This document shows positions 31,474-41,464 of a stretch of DNA of 64,000 bases, piece by piece. The translations under genes and the position numbers were made by a program. The notes under the pieces were generated by a model. That model searched no databases, had not been told where the DNA came from, and worked only from the letters and a program-made list of their open reading frames with translations. Where the stretch lies: NCBI GenBank assembly GCA_009823505.1, contig VZQC01007061.1, positions 994,723 through 1,058,722 on the forward strand. The letters are read 5' to 3'. Numbering within the stretch: position 1 is the stretch's first letter; every line of letters starts with the position of its first letter. The DNA comes from Rhizomys pruinosus. Taxonomy: Eukaryota; Chordata; Mammalia; Rodentia; Spalacidae.

Positions 31474-31545
31474 AGGAGGCTGAGTCAGGAGGATTGCCAT
31501 GAGTTTAAGGCCAACCTGGGTTACAGAATGGGACACAAACAAATA
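31474..31545 (+). mobile_element. B1-type fragment
   Basis: GGAGGCTGAGTCAGGAGGATTGCC; 5' end missing. Confidence 0.7.
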
Positions 31546-31562
31546 AATGAAGGAAGAAAGAA

Positions 31563-31587
31563 AGGGAGGGAGGGAGGGAGGGAGAGA

Positions 31588-31632
<45 letters not shown>
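31563..31632. repeat. (GGGA)n/(GA)n microsatellite
   Basis: GGGA units passing into about 18 GA units. 31,633-31,815 is unique. Confidence 0.96.
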
Positions 31633-31635
<3 letters not shown>

Positions 31636-31819
31636 AGCATTGGCACACATTTCTCTCTGGGTTTGGCTCTCTGAAATCTGGTTTATGGCCCTTCCAGGAA
31701 GGGGTGCTCTGTTGTCAGGGAGAACTAGCAAAGATTGAAGTTAAGCACCTTGATTTAGGGTAGCAGGTAACATGGCTGATGGGATTGGTGTAGAGTATAG
31801 GGCTTGTTTTAGGAATTTT

Positions 31820-31970
31820 TGGTGTTTTTTTTTTTTTTTTTTTTTTTGAGATGAGGAGTCATGTAGCCCAAGATGGCCTGGGACTCACGCTATATCTGAG
31901 GATGATTTTGAACTGACCCTCTTGCCCCCACCTCCCAAGTACTGCCACCATACATACCTGGCTAGGAATT
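31820..31970 (-). mobile_element. Old B1-type SINE
   Basis: Poly-T then GAGATGAGGAGTCATGTAGCCC; an old reverse copy. Confidence 0.75.
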
Positions 31971-31995
31971 TTCTTTTTTAAAAAATATTCTATTG

Positions 31996-32239
31996 GGGGC
32001 TGGAGAGATGGCCTAGTGGTTAAGAGCACCGACTGCTCTTACAGAGGACCCGGGTTCGATCCTCAGCACCCACATGGCGGCCGAGAACCATCTGAAACTC
32101 CAATTCCAGGAGAACTCCAGCTCCAGGGGAATCCGAGACCCTCTTCTGACCTCCGCGGCATTGCATGACACGGGTGCACAAACTTGCATGCAGACAGTAC
32201 ATTCATACACATATAGAAATAAATAAAATTAATAAAAAA
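31996..32239 (+). mobile_element. B2 SINE, young
   Basis: Full forward B2, two 17-bp units, perfect TSD AAAAATATTCTATTGG. Confidence 0.97.
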
Positions 32240-32249
32240 ATATTCTATT

Positions 32250-32472
32250 GGGGCTGGAGAGATGGCTCAGCGGTTAAGAGCACTGACTGCTCTTGCAGAG
32301 GACCTGGGTTTGATTCCTAGCACCTACATGGTAGCTAAGAACCATCTTTAACTCCAGTTCCAGGGGAATATGACGCCCTCTTCTGACCTCCACAGCATTG
32401 CACAACATGGGTGCACCAACTTACATGCAGACAGTACACTCATACACATAAAAATAATAAATAAATAAATAT
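32250..32472 (+). mobile_element. B2 SINE, single 17-bp unit
   Basis: Forward B2 immediately after the previous TSD; a third, imperfect target copy (AAATATTATATT) follows it. Confidence 0.95.
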
Positions 32473-32474
32473 TA

Positions 32475-32685
32475 TATTATTTTTAGTTTGTGTGTTTGAG
32501 TGTATTGTCTGCATGTGTGTAAGTGCATCTATGTTGTACAGTGCCCTCAGAGGGCAGAAGAGGGCATCAGATCCTCTGGAACTTGAGTTAAGGATGGTTA
32601 TTAGCTCTGTGGGTGCTGAGAATCAAACCCAGGTCCTCTGCAAAAGCAGTCAGTGCTCTTAAATGCTGGGCCATCTCTCCAGCCC
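32475..32685 (-). mobile_element. B2 SINE, older
   Basis: Reverse B2 with one internal unit, facing the previous copy as an inverted pair. Confidence 0.92.
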
Positions 32686-32700
32686 TGGAATTTTCTTTTT

Positions 32701-33062
32701 TGGTCTTTTTGAGACAGGGTCTTCCTATAGCTCTGGCTGTCCTAGAACTCACTCTGTAGACCAGGCCGGCCTTGAACTCACAGAGATCCACCTGCCTCTG
32801 CCTCCCAAGTGCTAGGATTAAAGGCACGTGCCACCATGCCCAGTTAATTTTATTTATTTTTTTATGTGTATAAATGTACTGTCTGCATGTAGGTTTGTGC
32901 ACCCATGTCGTGCAATGCCATGGAGGTTAGAAGAGGGCGTCGGATTCCCCTGGAACTGGAGTTGAAGACGGTTCTCAGCTGCCATGTGGGTGCTGGGGAT
33001 CAAACCCGGGTCCTCTGCAAGAGCAGTCGGAGCTCTTAACCACTAGGCCATCTCTCCAGTCC
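32701..33062 (-). mobile_element. Composite SINE: B2 followed by B1
   Basis: On the minus strand a full B2 (33,062-32,846) runs directly into a full B1 (32,845-32,701) and poly-A. Imperfect flank copies (TGGAATTTTCTTTTT / TGGATTTTTTTTCTT) lie outside the pair. Same architecture as 4,750-5,133. Confidence 0.75.
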
Positions 33063-33776
33063 TGGATTTTTTTTCTTACACAAATGGAACTGTGTAAGAA
33101 AGGGGCAGGATGGAGTTCAGCAGCCCTGCCTCTCCTCAGCCCTTTCTTCCCACAGCTCTGCCTTCCCTTTGGGTTGGGCTTTCAGTTCTTTTCTTCTTCA
33201 GGAGCAGGTCCTGAGGTCATCACACCAGGCTCCTCCCTGCCATCCCAGAAGCCAGTGCTGCACCCCCAGTGGCCCACCCTGGTGTTCTGGATGAAACTGT
33301 CTCTAAGGGAAAGCAGAGGGCAAGAGAATCAGCCTGCCAGAGGTGTGGGCTGGGGTGAAAGGTAACCTGGGAAAGTTTTGAAGAGCCATCCCCAAGGGAG
33401 AATGGCTTCGCCCTGAGGTGGGGGAGAGAAGAAATCCAGGCCGGGACCAGGACATTGAGAGGTACTCTCTTCCCTACAGGTAGCCCAACTGGACCCCTGA
33501 GGCCTTTACCTTCTCCCCGGCCCTCAGGCAGGAAGTGGGGGTTCCTGACTCTGGCTTCAAGGCTCAATATCCCTGATCAGGCCACTTCCAAGAAAGGTCC
33601 CCTTCCCCCAAGGGTGAAGACCATATGCATGGAGGTCAGAGGTCAGAGCTAGATGGGCCACAACACCAAAGCCCTGGGTGGTCCAGAACTCTGCTTCCTG
33701 GTGCAGAGCAGGGAGATGTTATAGGGGCCAAGACTTCTATCCACACTCCTTCCTTGGCTACCTTGACTCTGCATAC
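33063..33776. other. Unique sequence, no gene seen
   Basis: Single-copy DNA with a pyrimidine-rich start; contains the DR1 listed separately. No credible exon. Confidence 0.55.
33633..33645 (+). promoter_or_regulatory. Perfect DR1 nuclear-receptor half-site pair
   Basis: AGGTCA-G-AGGTCA, the DR1 arrangement bound in general by HNF4, RXR homodimers and PPAR/RXR. It lies in unique DNA, not in a SINE. Occupancy is unknown. Confidence 0.45.
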
Positions 33777-34019
33777 TTTTTTTTTTTTTGAGACAGGGTC
33801 TTCCTTTAGTCCACACTGGAGCTCACTATGTAGACCAGGCTGGCCTTGAACTCACAGAGATCCACCTGCCTCTACCTCCTGAGTTCTGGGATTAAAGGCA
33901 TGCGCCACTACGCCTGGCCTAAGACGGTTCTTAGCTGCCATGTAGGTGCTGGGAATTGAACCCAGGTCCTCTGCAAGAGCAGTTAATGCTCTTAACCGCT
34001 GAGCCATCTCTCCAGCCCC
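33777..34019 (-). mobile_element. Dimeric SINE: 100-bp B2 head fused to B1
   Basis: On the minus strand the first 100 bp of B2 (34,019-33,920, head to CTAAGAACCGTCTTA) joins directly to the B1 5' end (33,919), ending in poly-A at 33,777. The B2 body and tail are absent. The same junction recurs at 47,353 and 39,564. Confidence 0.85.
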
Positions 34020-34134
34020 AGCATTCTACTTGAAACCTAGTGGCTGAGAGGTGAGGGGCTTCTTCTGTGCCCCCAGAAACCCTCTGTCACGGTCCTCAGC
34101 ATGTATTTTGTCCTATTTAAAGGCTTTTCTGCAG

Positions 34135-34205
34135 TGCTGGGGATTGAGTCTAGGGCCTCACACATGCTAGGCAAGTGCAAGTGCTCTATCAGGGAGCTAC
34201 ATTCT
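34135..34205 (-). mobile_element. ID SINE
   Basis: Reverse ID: GTGCTGGGGATTGAGTCTAGGG, CACACATGCTAGGCAAGTGC. Confidence 0.8.
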
Positions 34206-34244
34206 CAATGGCAGCATGTGGTTTTTGGTGCAAGAATTCATGGG

Positions 34245-34367
34245 GTAAGCTAGGAGGGTGCCACACTTTTATAATCCTTGTAGTTGCAAGGCTATGATGC
34301 TAGGGTTGGGAGTTCAAGGCAAGCCTGGGATAGACAGCACAGTGAGATCCCATCTCAAAAAAAAGGG
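34245..34367 (+). mobile_element. Old B1-type SINE
   Basis: GCTAGGAGGGTGCCACAC to GATCCCATCTCAAAAAAAA. Confidence 0.72.
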
Positions 34368-34479
34368 CGGGGGGGAAGAAATTCTAGAGACAGAGTGAAT
34401 GTTTGGCTGGGGGTTCTCTTTTGCCCCCTTCACCAGTCCGTGAGTTGTGCCCTGAAAGAGACCTAAAAACTGTTACCTC

Positions 34480-34727
34480 GGGGCTGGAGAGATGGCCTAG
34501 CAGTTAAGAGCGCCGACTGCTCTTGCAGAGGACCTGGGTTCGATCCCCGGCACCCACATGGCAGCTGAGAACCATCTGTAACTCCAATTCCAGGAGAACT
34601 CCAGTTCCAGGGGAATCTGACACCCTCTTCTGACCTCTGCGGCGCTGCACGCACGGGTGGGTGCACAAACCTGCAAGCAGACAGTACACTCATATACATA
34701 AATAAAAAAATAATTAAAAAAAAAAAA
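34480..34727 (+). mobile_element. B2 SINE, young
   Basis: Full forward B2 with two 17-bp units; TSD around CTGTTACCTCG / CCGTTACCTCG. Confidence 0.95.
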
Positions 34728-35089
34728 ACCCGTTACCTCGAAGAGGTGATGGGCTCTTGACTTGACTTAGTCCATCCCTAGTCTCTCTGACAATCCCTTC
34801 TCTCGTCCCAGGGTGGTCCTGGTTCCGAGCTCCTGCCTCTTCTGGAGCAGCCAGTCCAGCCCTCTTTTGCTCCTCTTCCTTCTCCCCTGGGGTCCCCAAA
34901 CACCATGACACACAACCCCGAGGGCTAGAGGTTGGCAGTAACAGAGGGAGACAAGCCTAAGCCAGCTCCTGTGTCTCTGGAGAAGAAGGCCCCATCCCCT
35001 TTCCTTGAAGCCCTGCTGTCAGCTGGCCAGCCCTATCTCTAGAGCAAAAGTGCTTCCATGCAGGAGAGAAGGAGCCCTGCTCAGTGGGC

Positions 35090-35300
35090 GAAAGATGAAG
35101 CTGGTCCCCCACGTGTCAGTGAACAAATTGGGCCAATTTGGTGTGATTAGTGAAGAATTCACATCTGGCCAGCAGAGGCCTCCCCCAGCCAGGCCCAGGC
35201 TGGCTCCTGCTCCCCATTACAAGCTATTTTCTCTGACGGCTCCATTTGTCTCTGGAGTGGGGGATTTGACAGCTCCCTGGCCAGCCTGGGGGGCCTGGCT
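35090..35300. promoter_or_regulatory. Candidate enhancer-like segment
   Basis: Contains a CACGTG E-box (35,110-35,115), a near-palindromic AAATTGGGCCAATTT with a CCAAT core, GTGATTAGTG (homeodomain-like), and CCAGCAGAGGCC (one mismatch to the CTCF core). Motif clustering in repeat-free DNA suggests a regulatory element. Conservation is not testable here. Confidence 0.35.
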
Positions 35301-35847
35301 CTGAGTGAGAGACCCAAGGCCAGCCTGCTTGTCCACTCTGAGACTTGACGGCATGGGGATACCATACCCCTCACGGGTCCAGGCACCTGTCTGTCTCATC
35401 GCTCCGCTGTGTACGGAGCCCCCTCAGCTGAACCTGGGGTGCACCTTAGACCACAGTTGGTTTCCTGCTTTGCACAGGGATGATTACATTTTGACATCCA
35501 CAGAGCCTTGTGTGTGAAGGAGGCAGAAGTCTTGAGTTTTCTAAAAGAAAGCAGCTGAGCATGCATGAGGGAGGGCCAGCCCCCCATTTCCTCACCCTTC
35601 TGCACCTCTCCCAGAGTGCCTCTGATGCAGCCAGCCCTCGGGAATGCCTGCTGAAGGCTGCTGCACAGCTGGAAGGCTCACCTCAGAAGCGGCTTCAAGG
35701 TAGTGCCCTTGGGGGTGTGGCCTTCAAAGTCTTGGGTCTTCCTCCCCCAGCAGTGACCCCAGGTTGCCTGTGTCAAAGGCAATTTGGGGCTGTTTAAAGG
35801 AGTCTGACCTAGAGGTCACCTGGGCAAATCTCCTCCCTGAGGAATTA

Positions 35848-35859
35848 CCACCAGATGGC
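35848..35859 (+). promoter_or_regulatory. CTCF core motif match
   Basis: CCACCAGATGGC fits the CTCF core CCASYAGRKGGC at all 12 positions, in unique DNA next to a GT microsatellite. Confidence 0.45.
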
Positions 35860-35918
35860 AACCTGGGACTTGCCTCCTCCAAGGTGCGGCCTGGTTGGCC
35901 AGGAACCCTCTGCTGTTG

Positions 35919-35920
<2 letters not shown>

Positions 35921-35966
<46 letters not shown>

Positions 35967-36060
35967 CTGTGTGTGAGGTGTGCATATGTGAATGTGTATA
36001 TGCGTGGTGTGTGTGGTAAGGAATATAGGCATTTGTGCACGTGTGTGTGTGTGTGTGTGC
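35921..36060. repeat. (GT)n microsatellite, compound
   Basis: Pure GT run at 35,921-35,965, then degenerate GT-rich DNA and a second short run near 36,042-36,058. Confidence 0.95.
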
Positions 36061-36472
36061 ATAAGTGCAGATATCCAGCACTTTAGTCTCAGTGGATAAT
36101 TCAGCAGGGGTCCTAGACCTCCAGGGCAGGTAGGCCACTCTTTCTCGTGATGTCACATCCTTTGGGGGTGGGCCATGCAAGCATTTCAAGCTCCTAGCAT
36201 TTGACACTGCCAGGCCAGTATTAGACCAGACAGAGTGGAGGACATGGACAACTGGTACCATCTCCAGTCTCCAAGCCTGTCCTGAGAAAGTCACCAACCA
36301 TCCACACTAGCTCCAGGCTGAAGAGTGTGCTGGGATGTGAGACTTTCAGTATGAAAGCCAGGATGGTCTCAGGCAAACTGGAACAGCCGGTCGCCCTTTT
36401 GAAGCCCAACTTTTGGAGGCCAGGAAGAGGGATGGAGGGAAAATCAGTTTTGAGACCTGCTGCTTGATTTTT
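36061..36472. other. Unique sequence, no gene seen
   Basis: Single-copy DNA without a supported feature. Confidence 0.6.
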
Positions 36473-36625
36473 TTTTTTTTTTATCTTTTCGAGACAGGGT
36501 CTCCCTGTAGCCCCAGCTAGCCTGGAACTCTCTCTGTAGATCAGGCTGGCCTTGAACTCACAAAGATCCGCCTGCCTCTGCTTCCCAAGTGCTAGGATTA
36601 AAGGCGTGTGCCACCACGCCCAGCT
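36473..36625 (-). mobile_element. B1 SINE
   Basis: Full reverse B1 ending GCCACCACGCCCAGC; flanks share TTGATTT. Confidence 0.95.
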
Positions 36626-36639
36626 TTGATTTCTTTTAA

Positions 36640-36665
36640 AAAATGTTTAAAGTTATATTTGTTTA

Positions 36666-36717
<52 letters not shown>

Positions 36718-36855
36718 CAGCCAGAGGACAACTTGCAAGAGTCAATTTTCTCCTTCCATGTGAGTCCTGGAGGTTTAATTCAGGTCCTTGGATCACACTC
36801 AGGCGGACAGGCTTGGCAGCAGGTGCTTTTACCCTCTAAGCCATCTCGTCATTCC
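36640..36855 (-). mobile_element. B3-type SINE with (GT)n
   Basis: GT run (36,668-36,715) followed by GAGGACAACTTGCAAGAGTC, GGCTTGGCAGCAGGTGC and AGCCATCTCGTC, the reverse B3 order. Confidence 0.88.
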
Positions 36856-37280
36856 CTGCATCCCATCCCATTTCATTTCCCTCAGTCCTTAGCTGATATG
36901 GCCTGATAGTTTGTTATGCTTCTTAGGTCTTCGGCTGTTGTTTTTTCAAGGTAATGCCTGGTATGTTAGAAGGAGATCCTAACTTGGAGCTGGGCGGTTT
37001 ATCTCATTCAAGCTGAGAACCACAAGCTTGGGGTGGATCCCAGTGGCCAGGTTGCCCTGCCCTCCCAGGGTGCCGACCACCTAGTACCCATCTCTCTCTA
37101 ATTAGCAGATGCACCTTCAGAACACCCACTGTTTGGCTTCTGGAGTTATTATCCCATTTTAGAGATGGGATAACGGAGGTGGAGTCAGAGGCCCCAGGGC
37201 TGAGTTGGGGGAGAGAGCAACAGGGTCTTCAGGCATCTACTCCTTCCCTCTGGCCCCCGTGCCCTGCTGAAGAGGGCTGC
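36856..37280. other. Unique sequence with a MIR remnant
   Basis: 37,140-37,190 holds a reverse MIR trace (TTATCCCATTTTAGAGATGGG); the rest is single-copy. Confidence 0.55.
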
Positions 37281-37488
37281 TTTCTTTTTATTTTTTTATG
37301 TGTATGAGTGTATTGCCTGCATGTATATAAATATACTGTGTTGTACCATGCCCATGAAGGCCAGAAGAGGGTGTCAGATCCCCTGGAACTGGAATTAAGG
37401 ATGGTTGTTAGCCACCATGTGGGTGCTGCTAATGGAGTCCTCTGCAAGAGCAGCCAGTGCTGTTAACACTGACCCATCTCTCCAGCCC
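37281..37488 (-). mobile_element. B2 SINE
   Basis: Reverse B2, one internal unit, ending CATCTCTCCAGCCCC. Confidence 0.93.
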
Positions 37489-37497
37489 CTCATTATT

Positions 37498-37633
37498 TAT
37501 TTTTTTAGACAAGGGTTCATGTAACTCATGCTTGCTTTGAATTCACTCAGTAGCCAAGAATGACCTTGAATTCATATTCCTACTTCTACCTCTCAAGCTC
37601 TGAGATTATAGGCATATGTCACCACAGGCCTGG
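37498..37633 (-). mobile_element. Old B1-type SINE
   Basis: TTTTAGACAAGGGTTCATG to GCATATGTCACCACAGGCC. Confidence 0.8.
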
Positions 37634-38879
37634 GGAGAGGGCTATTTTCTTGAGACTGGGAGTAGACTCCCTCTCTAAAGGGGGGAGTCTGTGGGTGCTT
37701 CCAGGAAAAGTGTTCTTGACCCTAAACCCCAGATATTACTGACATGGTTAAAGACGGAGGAGGAGGTTACCATGGTAGAACTGCAAGGGCAGAGAAACTT
37801 CCAGACCCATCTTCTACCTGTTCTCAGCATCCTCTAGAGGAGGAAACTGAAGGAGCTGTGACTTAAAGATGCTTTGAAAGGGGAACCCTGTTTCTGCCTC
37901 CTGCCCTGCCTCTCTCCACACTTCCCCCACCCAGCCTCAGTGGAGCCCTGTTGTGCATGGACACGGGGCCCCTAGAATCCACAGGAGAGAGGCTGGGAGC
38001 TGGGCTGAGCCCACCTTTCCAATGAAGCCTGGTTGGAAGCAGGCTTTCAGAGAGTCCATTTCTTCTAGATGACCCTGGGTCTGAGGACACTGGATGTCCT
38101 GAAGCCTTCAAGAAGCTGCTGTACCCCTGAGCCCAGAAGCTGTGCATCGCACATCTGGCTCACCCAGCTCCCTTTTCTAGGCTGCCCTTTCCCAGAGGGC
38201 TTGAGAGAAGAAAATGATCACAGGATTTTGGCTCCCAAGAGGAATCCTCAAAGTCTGCAGAAGTTGGTGCTGGGGCTGAGCCCTGTACTGTGGAGGGGCC
38301 GTTCCTTAGGACCAGCACCCCTCTGGGAAGGCCCCTCTGCAATCTTGGTGGGATTGTTGGGGAACCTCCAAGCCGGGGTGTGTAACTAGGGTACATTTCT
38401 CCAGTTTCTTTGGAAACTGTGCACTTTCCCAGCCTGGCATTTCAGCATCCATCTTGGGACCAGTCTCACCTGGCTTTGAGGAGGAGCCTCAGGTGGGGTG
38501 CTTGCCTGTTTACACCCTGCTGAAGTTTGCTCCAAGCCTAAGGCGACTTCCTGTTTGCCCCAACAGGTCCAGGAGAGATCAAAGGCCAGGCTGGTGAGTT
38601 GAGGAGGAATTGAGGATGGCCTCTCAGCCACTGTGTCATGGTAGGGTGGACGTTTATGTGGACAGCTGAAGCCTAGGAAGGACACAGGGAACAGAACCCA
38701 CCCCAGGGCCTGGACCCAAGTCTAGCTGGGTTGACCTTGTGGTGGCGGCTTTTCTCTAGAAGCCCTCAACATCTAGCCATCTCCAGTCCAGCGCCCATCT
38801 TGGGAGAGGGAGCCTTCTTTCTGACCTCTGGCAGCCGCCTGGCTCTTACAATTGTCCTGCTCTCTCTCACTGGAGCCAG
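37634..38879. other. Unique sequence, no gene seen
   Basis: 1.2 kb of single-copy DNA. Several 60-110 residue frames overlap in different phases; none shows a known motif. Confidence 0.55.
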
Positions 38880-39060
38880 GGCCTCAGCAACAGGGTCATC
38901 CACTCGCCCACCCCGCGGCGAGCCGGCCTCCTGCCCCCTCCTACCTTCTTCACGGCGGGCGTGGCCGCGGGGCTGTCACTCACCCGGAGGAATGCAGACG
39001 GCAGGGCTGCCCTGTGGTCACGTCTCCGCCCCACCGGCGAGGTAGGCGCCCAGGTACCCA
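38880..39060. promoter_or_regulatory. Small CpG-rich segment with splice-donor motifs on both strands
   Basis: CpG-rich core (CCCGCGGCGAGCC; GGCGTGGCCGCGGGG). On the minus strand CTCCGG|GTGAGTG (boundary 38,984/38,983) and GAAG|GTAGGAG (38,945/38,944) are good 5' splice sites; on the plus strand GCGAG|GTAGGC (39,041/39,042) is another. This fits a first exon or divergent promoter. No gene recognised. Confidence 0.4.
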
Positions 39061-39320
39061 GCCTGTGGGCCTTGGGAGCCCGCCAAGCTGCTGATGAAAG
39101 GCGCTGCCAGATTAACCCTTTCTTGCCCGCACCCCCTCACTGCCGCCGGCTGCAGGGTGCTGGGTGGTCGTTGAACTGGAAATGAACTAGGCCTGAATGG
39201 GCAGGCTAGGAGGAAGGTGGCTTCAGTGATCTGGCGGTAGGGAGTCCCAGTGGCTGCAACATCCCCCCCTCCCGCTCAGATACTGATACAACGAGGAACA
39301 GGCTACCCAATGTTAGAGGG
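39061..39320. other. Unique sequence
   Basis: GC-rich flank of the CpG segment; no feature supported beyond that. Confidence 0.5.
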
Positions 39321-39384
39321 ACTCTTTTTTTTTTTTTTTTTTTTAAACTTATTTATTTCTGTATGTGTATCATTGTACTGTCTT
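39321..39384 (-). mobile_element. B2 SINE tail fragment
   Basis: Poly-T and TTATTTATTTCTGTATGTG, then it breaks off at CATTGTACTGTCTTGG. Sequence to 39,463 is unplaced and possibly low quality. Confidence 0.7.
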
Positions 39385-39463
39385 GGTTAGACATAGCTGA
39401 AGAGCACTGGGCAGAGAGTTGATAAAGTCAGGCATTCCTTCACGTTTTAAGAGCAGAGACTCG

Positions 39464-39735
39464 GGGGCTGGAGAGATGGCTTAGAGGTTAAGAGCACCAA
39501 CCGCTCTTGCAGAGGACCCGGGTTCGATTCCCAGCACCCACTTGGCAGCTAAGAAAGGTACTTAAGCATGAGCGTTGGTATCACACACTTTGATCCTAGC
39601 ACTCGGGAGGCAGAGGCAGGGATCTCTGTGAGTTCAAGGCAGCAGCTGGTCACAGTAGTTGATTTTCTAGGACGAGCTGGGCTACAGAGACCTTGGTCTC
39701 GAAAAGACCAAAAAAAAAAAAAAAAAAAAAAGAAC
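39464..39735 (+). mobile_element. Dimeric SINE: 100-bp B2 head fused to B1 (noisy sequence)
   Basis: Forward B2 head (39,464-39,564, ending GCAGCTAAGAAAGGTACTTAA) joins a B1 (39,565 on, GATCCTAGCACTCGGGAGG) with poly-A to about 39,731. Same junction as 33,919/33,920 and 47,352/47,353. Extra indels in the B1 suggest local base-call errors. Confidence 0.75.
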
Positions 39736-40985
39736 AGAAAGTCAGCTCAGCTGTTAGGAGTGTGATGAAAGCCTGTGGCCTTTCAAGTTTCCCCGAGGCT
39801 GGGGAATGAGGGGCTGGATGGAGGATGGGGTAGCCAGCTCTGGCAGCCTCCATTTCACCCCTCATGCACATAGCTAGGACATAGAGCAAAGAGGAGCAAT
39901 TCTGGCTGGAGTAGGGAGAGGGACCCCTTTTCTGCTATCCCTGTTCTGCCACTCTCATGAGAACCCCCCCCCACCCCATACACACATAAACACACAACTG
40001 TTGAGGAAGCTCTTAGAGCTAGGTGTGGTGTGAGATCTGTTCAGGGGAGGACATCCTTCTCTGTCTTGCCTTTGTCAGCATCTGCCAGACCTCTGGAAAC
40101 CTGGGCATTTGCTGAGTTTGGGGCTCTGTGGGGACCACTCTGGGGCTGTGGGGTCTGGCTTCCCCTTCCTGGGTCTAGATGGTGCACTCCTGATCCAGGA
40201 AGGAGGCTTTGACCTTGATGTCCTCCCTAGCCCATGTCTTCAAGTCTGGGCTCATGGTCTTACTTTTACATGTTGGTAGACCAGCACACTGCTCTCTTAT
40301 CATTCTGCTAAGCGTTCTAAGGATGGGGGTGCGGGGTGGGCGAGGGGAAACTTTTTGTTCCAACTTGTTACCTTGTGCACTGGAATATGTGGTGGGCAAG
40401 TTAGGAGGGCAAAACTCTTGGGGATAAACCTGCTGAGCCTTAAGTTCAGCCCTCCCCAACCCCTGCTCCACCCTCTTCCTGACAGGGAATCTTCTAGAGA
40501 TCAAAGTACACTGCTAACCCTCACTGAAGTGGGCCAAGGCCTGAGAACTCCCAGATAGCTTCCTCATGTCCTCTAGCATTTCTCCCTATGAGGGGAAGGC
40601 TTTAGCAGGTCAAGGCAAGAGGCCAACAGTGCACAGCTCTCAAGCCTCTGCCTCCTCCTCAGGGTCTGTCTCTACGAACCTCCATGGCACCCTGGACAGA
40701 GATTCACCAGCAGGCCTGGTGAACATGGGCTACAAAAGAGCTGGAGAATAGACCACGAAGGACTTCTTGATTTGTATGTTCAAATATATCACCTCCCTCA
40801 AATGTTCGTGCCTTGGGTACCAACTCAGCTGAAAGAAAGTTGTCACCACCTTCAAGATAGAAGTCCTGGAAATTAGAGAGCTTTCCTCCTCCCCTTCCTC
40901 TTTCTCCTTCCTCCTTTCCCTCTCCATCTCCCTCCCTCCTCCTCCTCCTCCTCCTTCTCTTCTTCCTCTTCTCCTTCAAAGTAGG
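39736..40985. other. Unique sequence with a pyrimidine tract
   Basis: Single-copy DNA; 40,878-40,976 is a CCT/TTC-rich polypyrimidine run. No exon supported. Confidence 0.55.
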
Positions 40986-40989
40986 GTTA

Positions 40990-41120
40990 TTATTTTTTGG
41001 GGCGGTCTTTTCGAGACAGGGTCTCCCTGTAGCCCCAGCTCTCCTGGAACTCACTCTGTAGACCAGGCTGGCCTTGAACTCACAAAGTTCCACCTGCCTC
41101 TGCCTCCTGAGTGCCAGGAT
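40990..41120 (-). mobile_element. B1 SINE, 5'-truncated
   Basis: Reverse B1 ending GAGTGCCAGGATGG; flanked by GGGTTATTATTTTT copies. Confidence 0.93.
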
Positions 41121-41124
41121 GGGT

Positions 41125-41336
41125 TATTATTTTTTTATGTGTATGAATGTACTGTCTGCATGTAGGTTGGTGCACCCATGTCGTGCAATGCTGCGGAGGT
41201 CAGAAGAGGGTGTCGGATTCCCCTGGAACTGGAGTTAAAGACGGTCCTTAACCACCATGTGGGTGCTGGGAATTGAACCCAGGTCCTTTGCAAGAGCAGT
41301 CGGCATTCTTAACTGCTGAGCCATCTCTCCAGCCCC
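41125..41336 (-). mobile_element. B2 SINE, single 17-bp unit
   Basis: Full reverse B2; the third GGGTTATT target copy follows it. Confidence 0.95.
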
Positions 41337-41349
41337 CAAATAGGGTTAT

Positions 41350-41460
41350 TTTAGATAGGGTTATACTCAGACTGGCCTCAACACAGTAAGCAGCTTGGGT
41401 TGACATCAAACTCACAATCCTCCTGCTTCTAGAGGGCTGGAGCTACAAATGCCTGGTTTG
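41350..41460 (-). mobile_element. Old B1-type SINE
   Basis: Reverse remnant: ACTCAGACTGGCCTCAACAC, ATCAAACTCACAATCCTCC. Confidence 0.72.
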
Positions 41461-41464
41461 CAAG

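Larger units (their letters stand above)
34741..35920. other. Unique sequence, candidate regulatory block
   Basis: 1.2 kb free of SINEs between dense repeats. No convincing exon. Possible enhancer and CTCF sites are listed separately. Confidence 0.55.
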
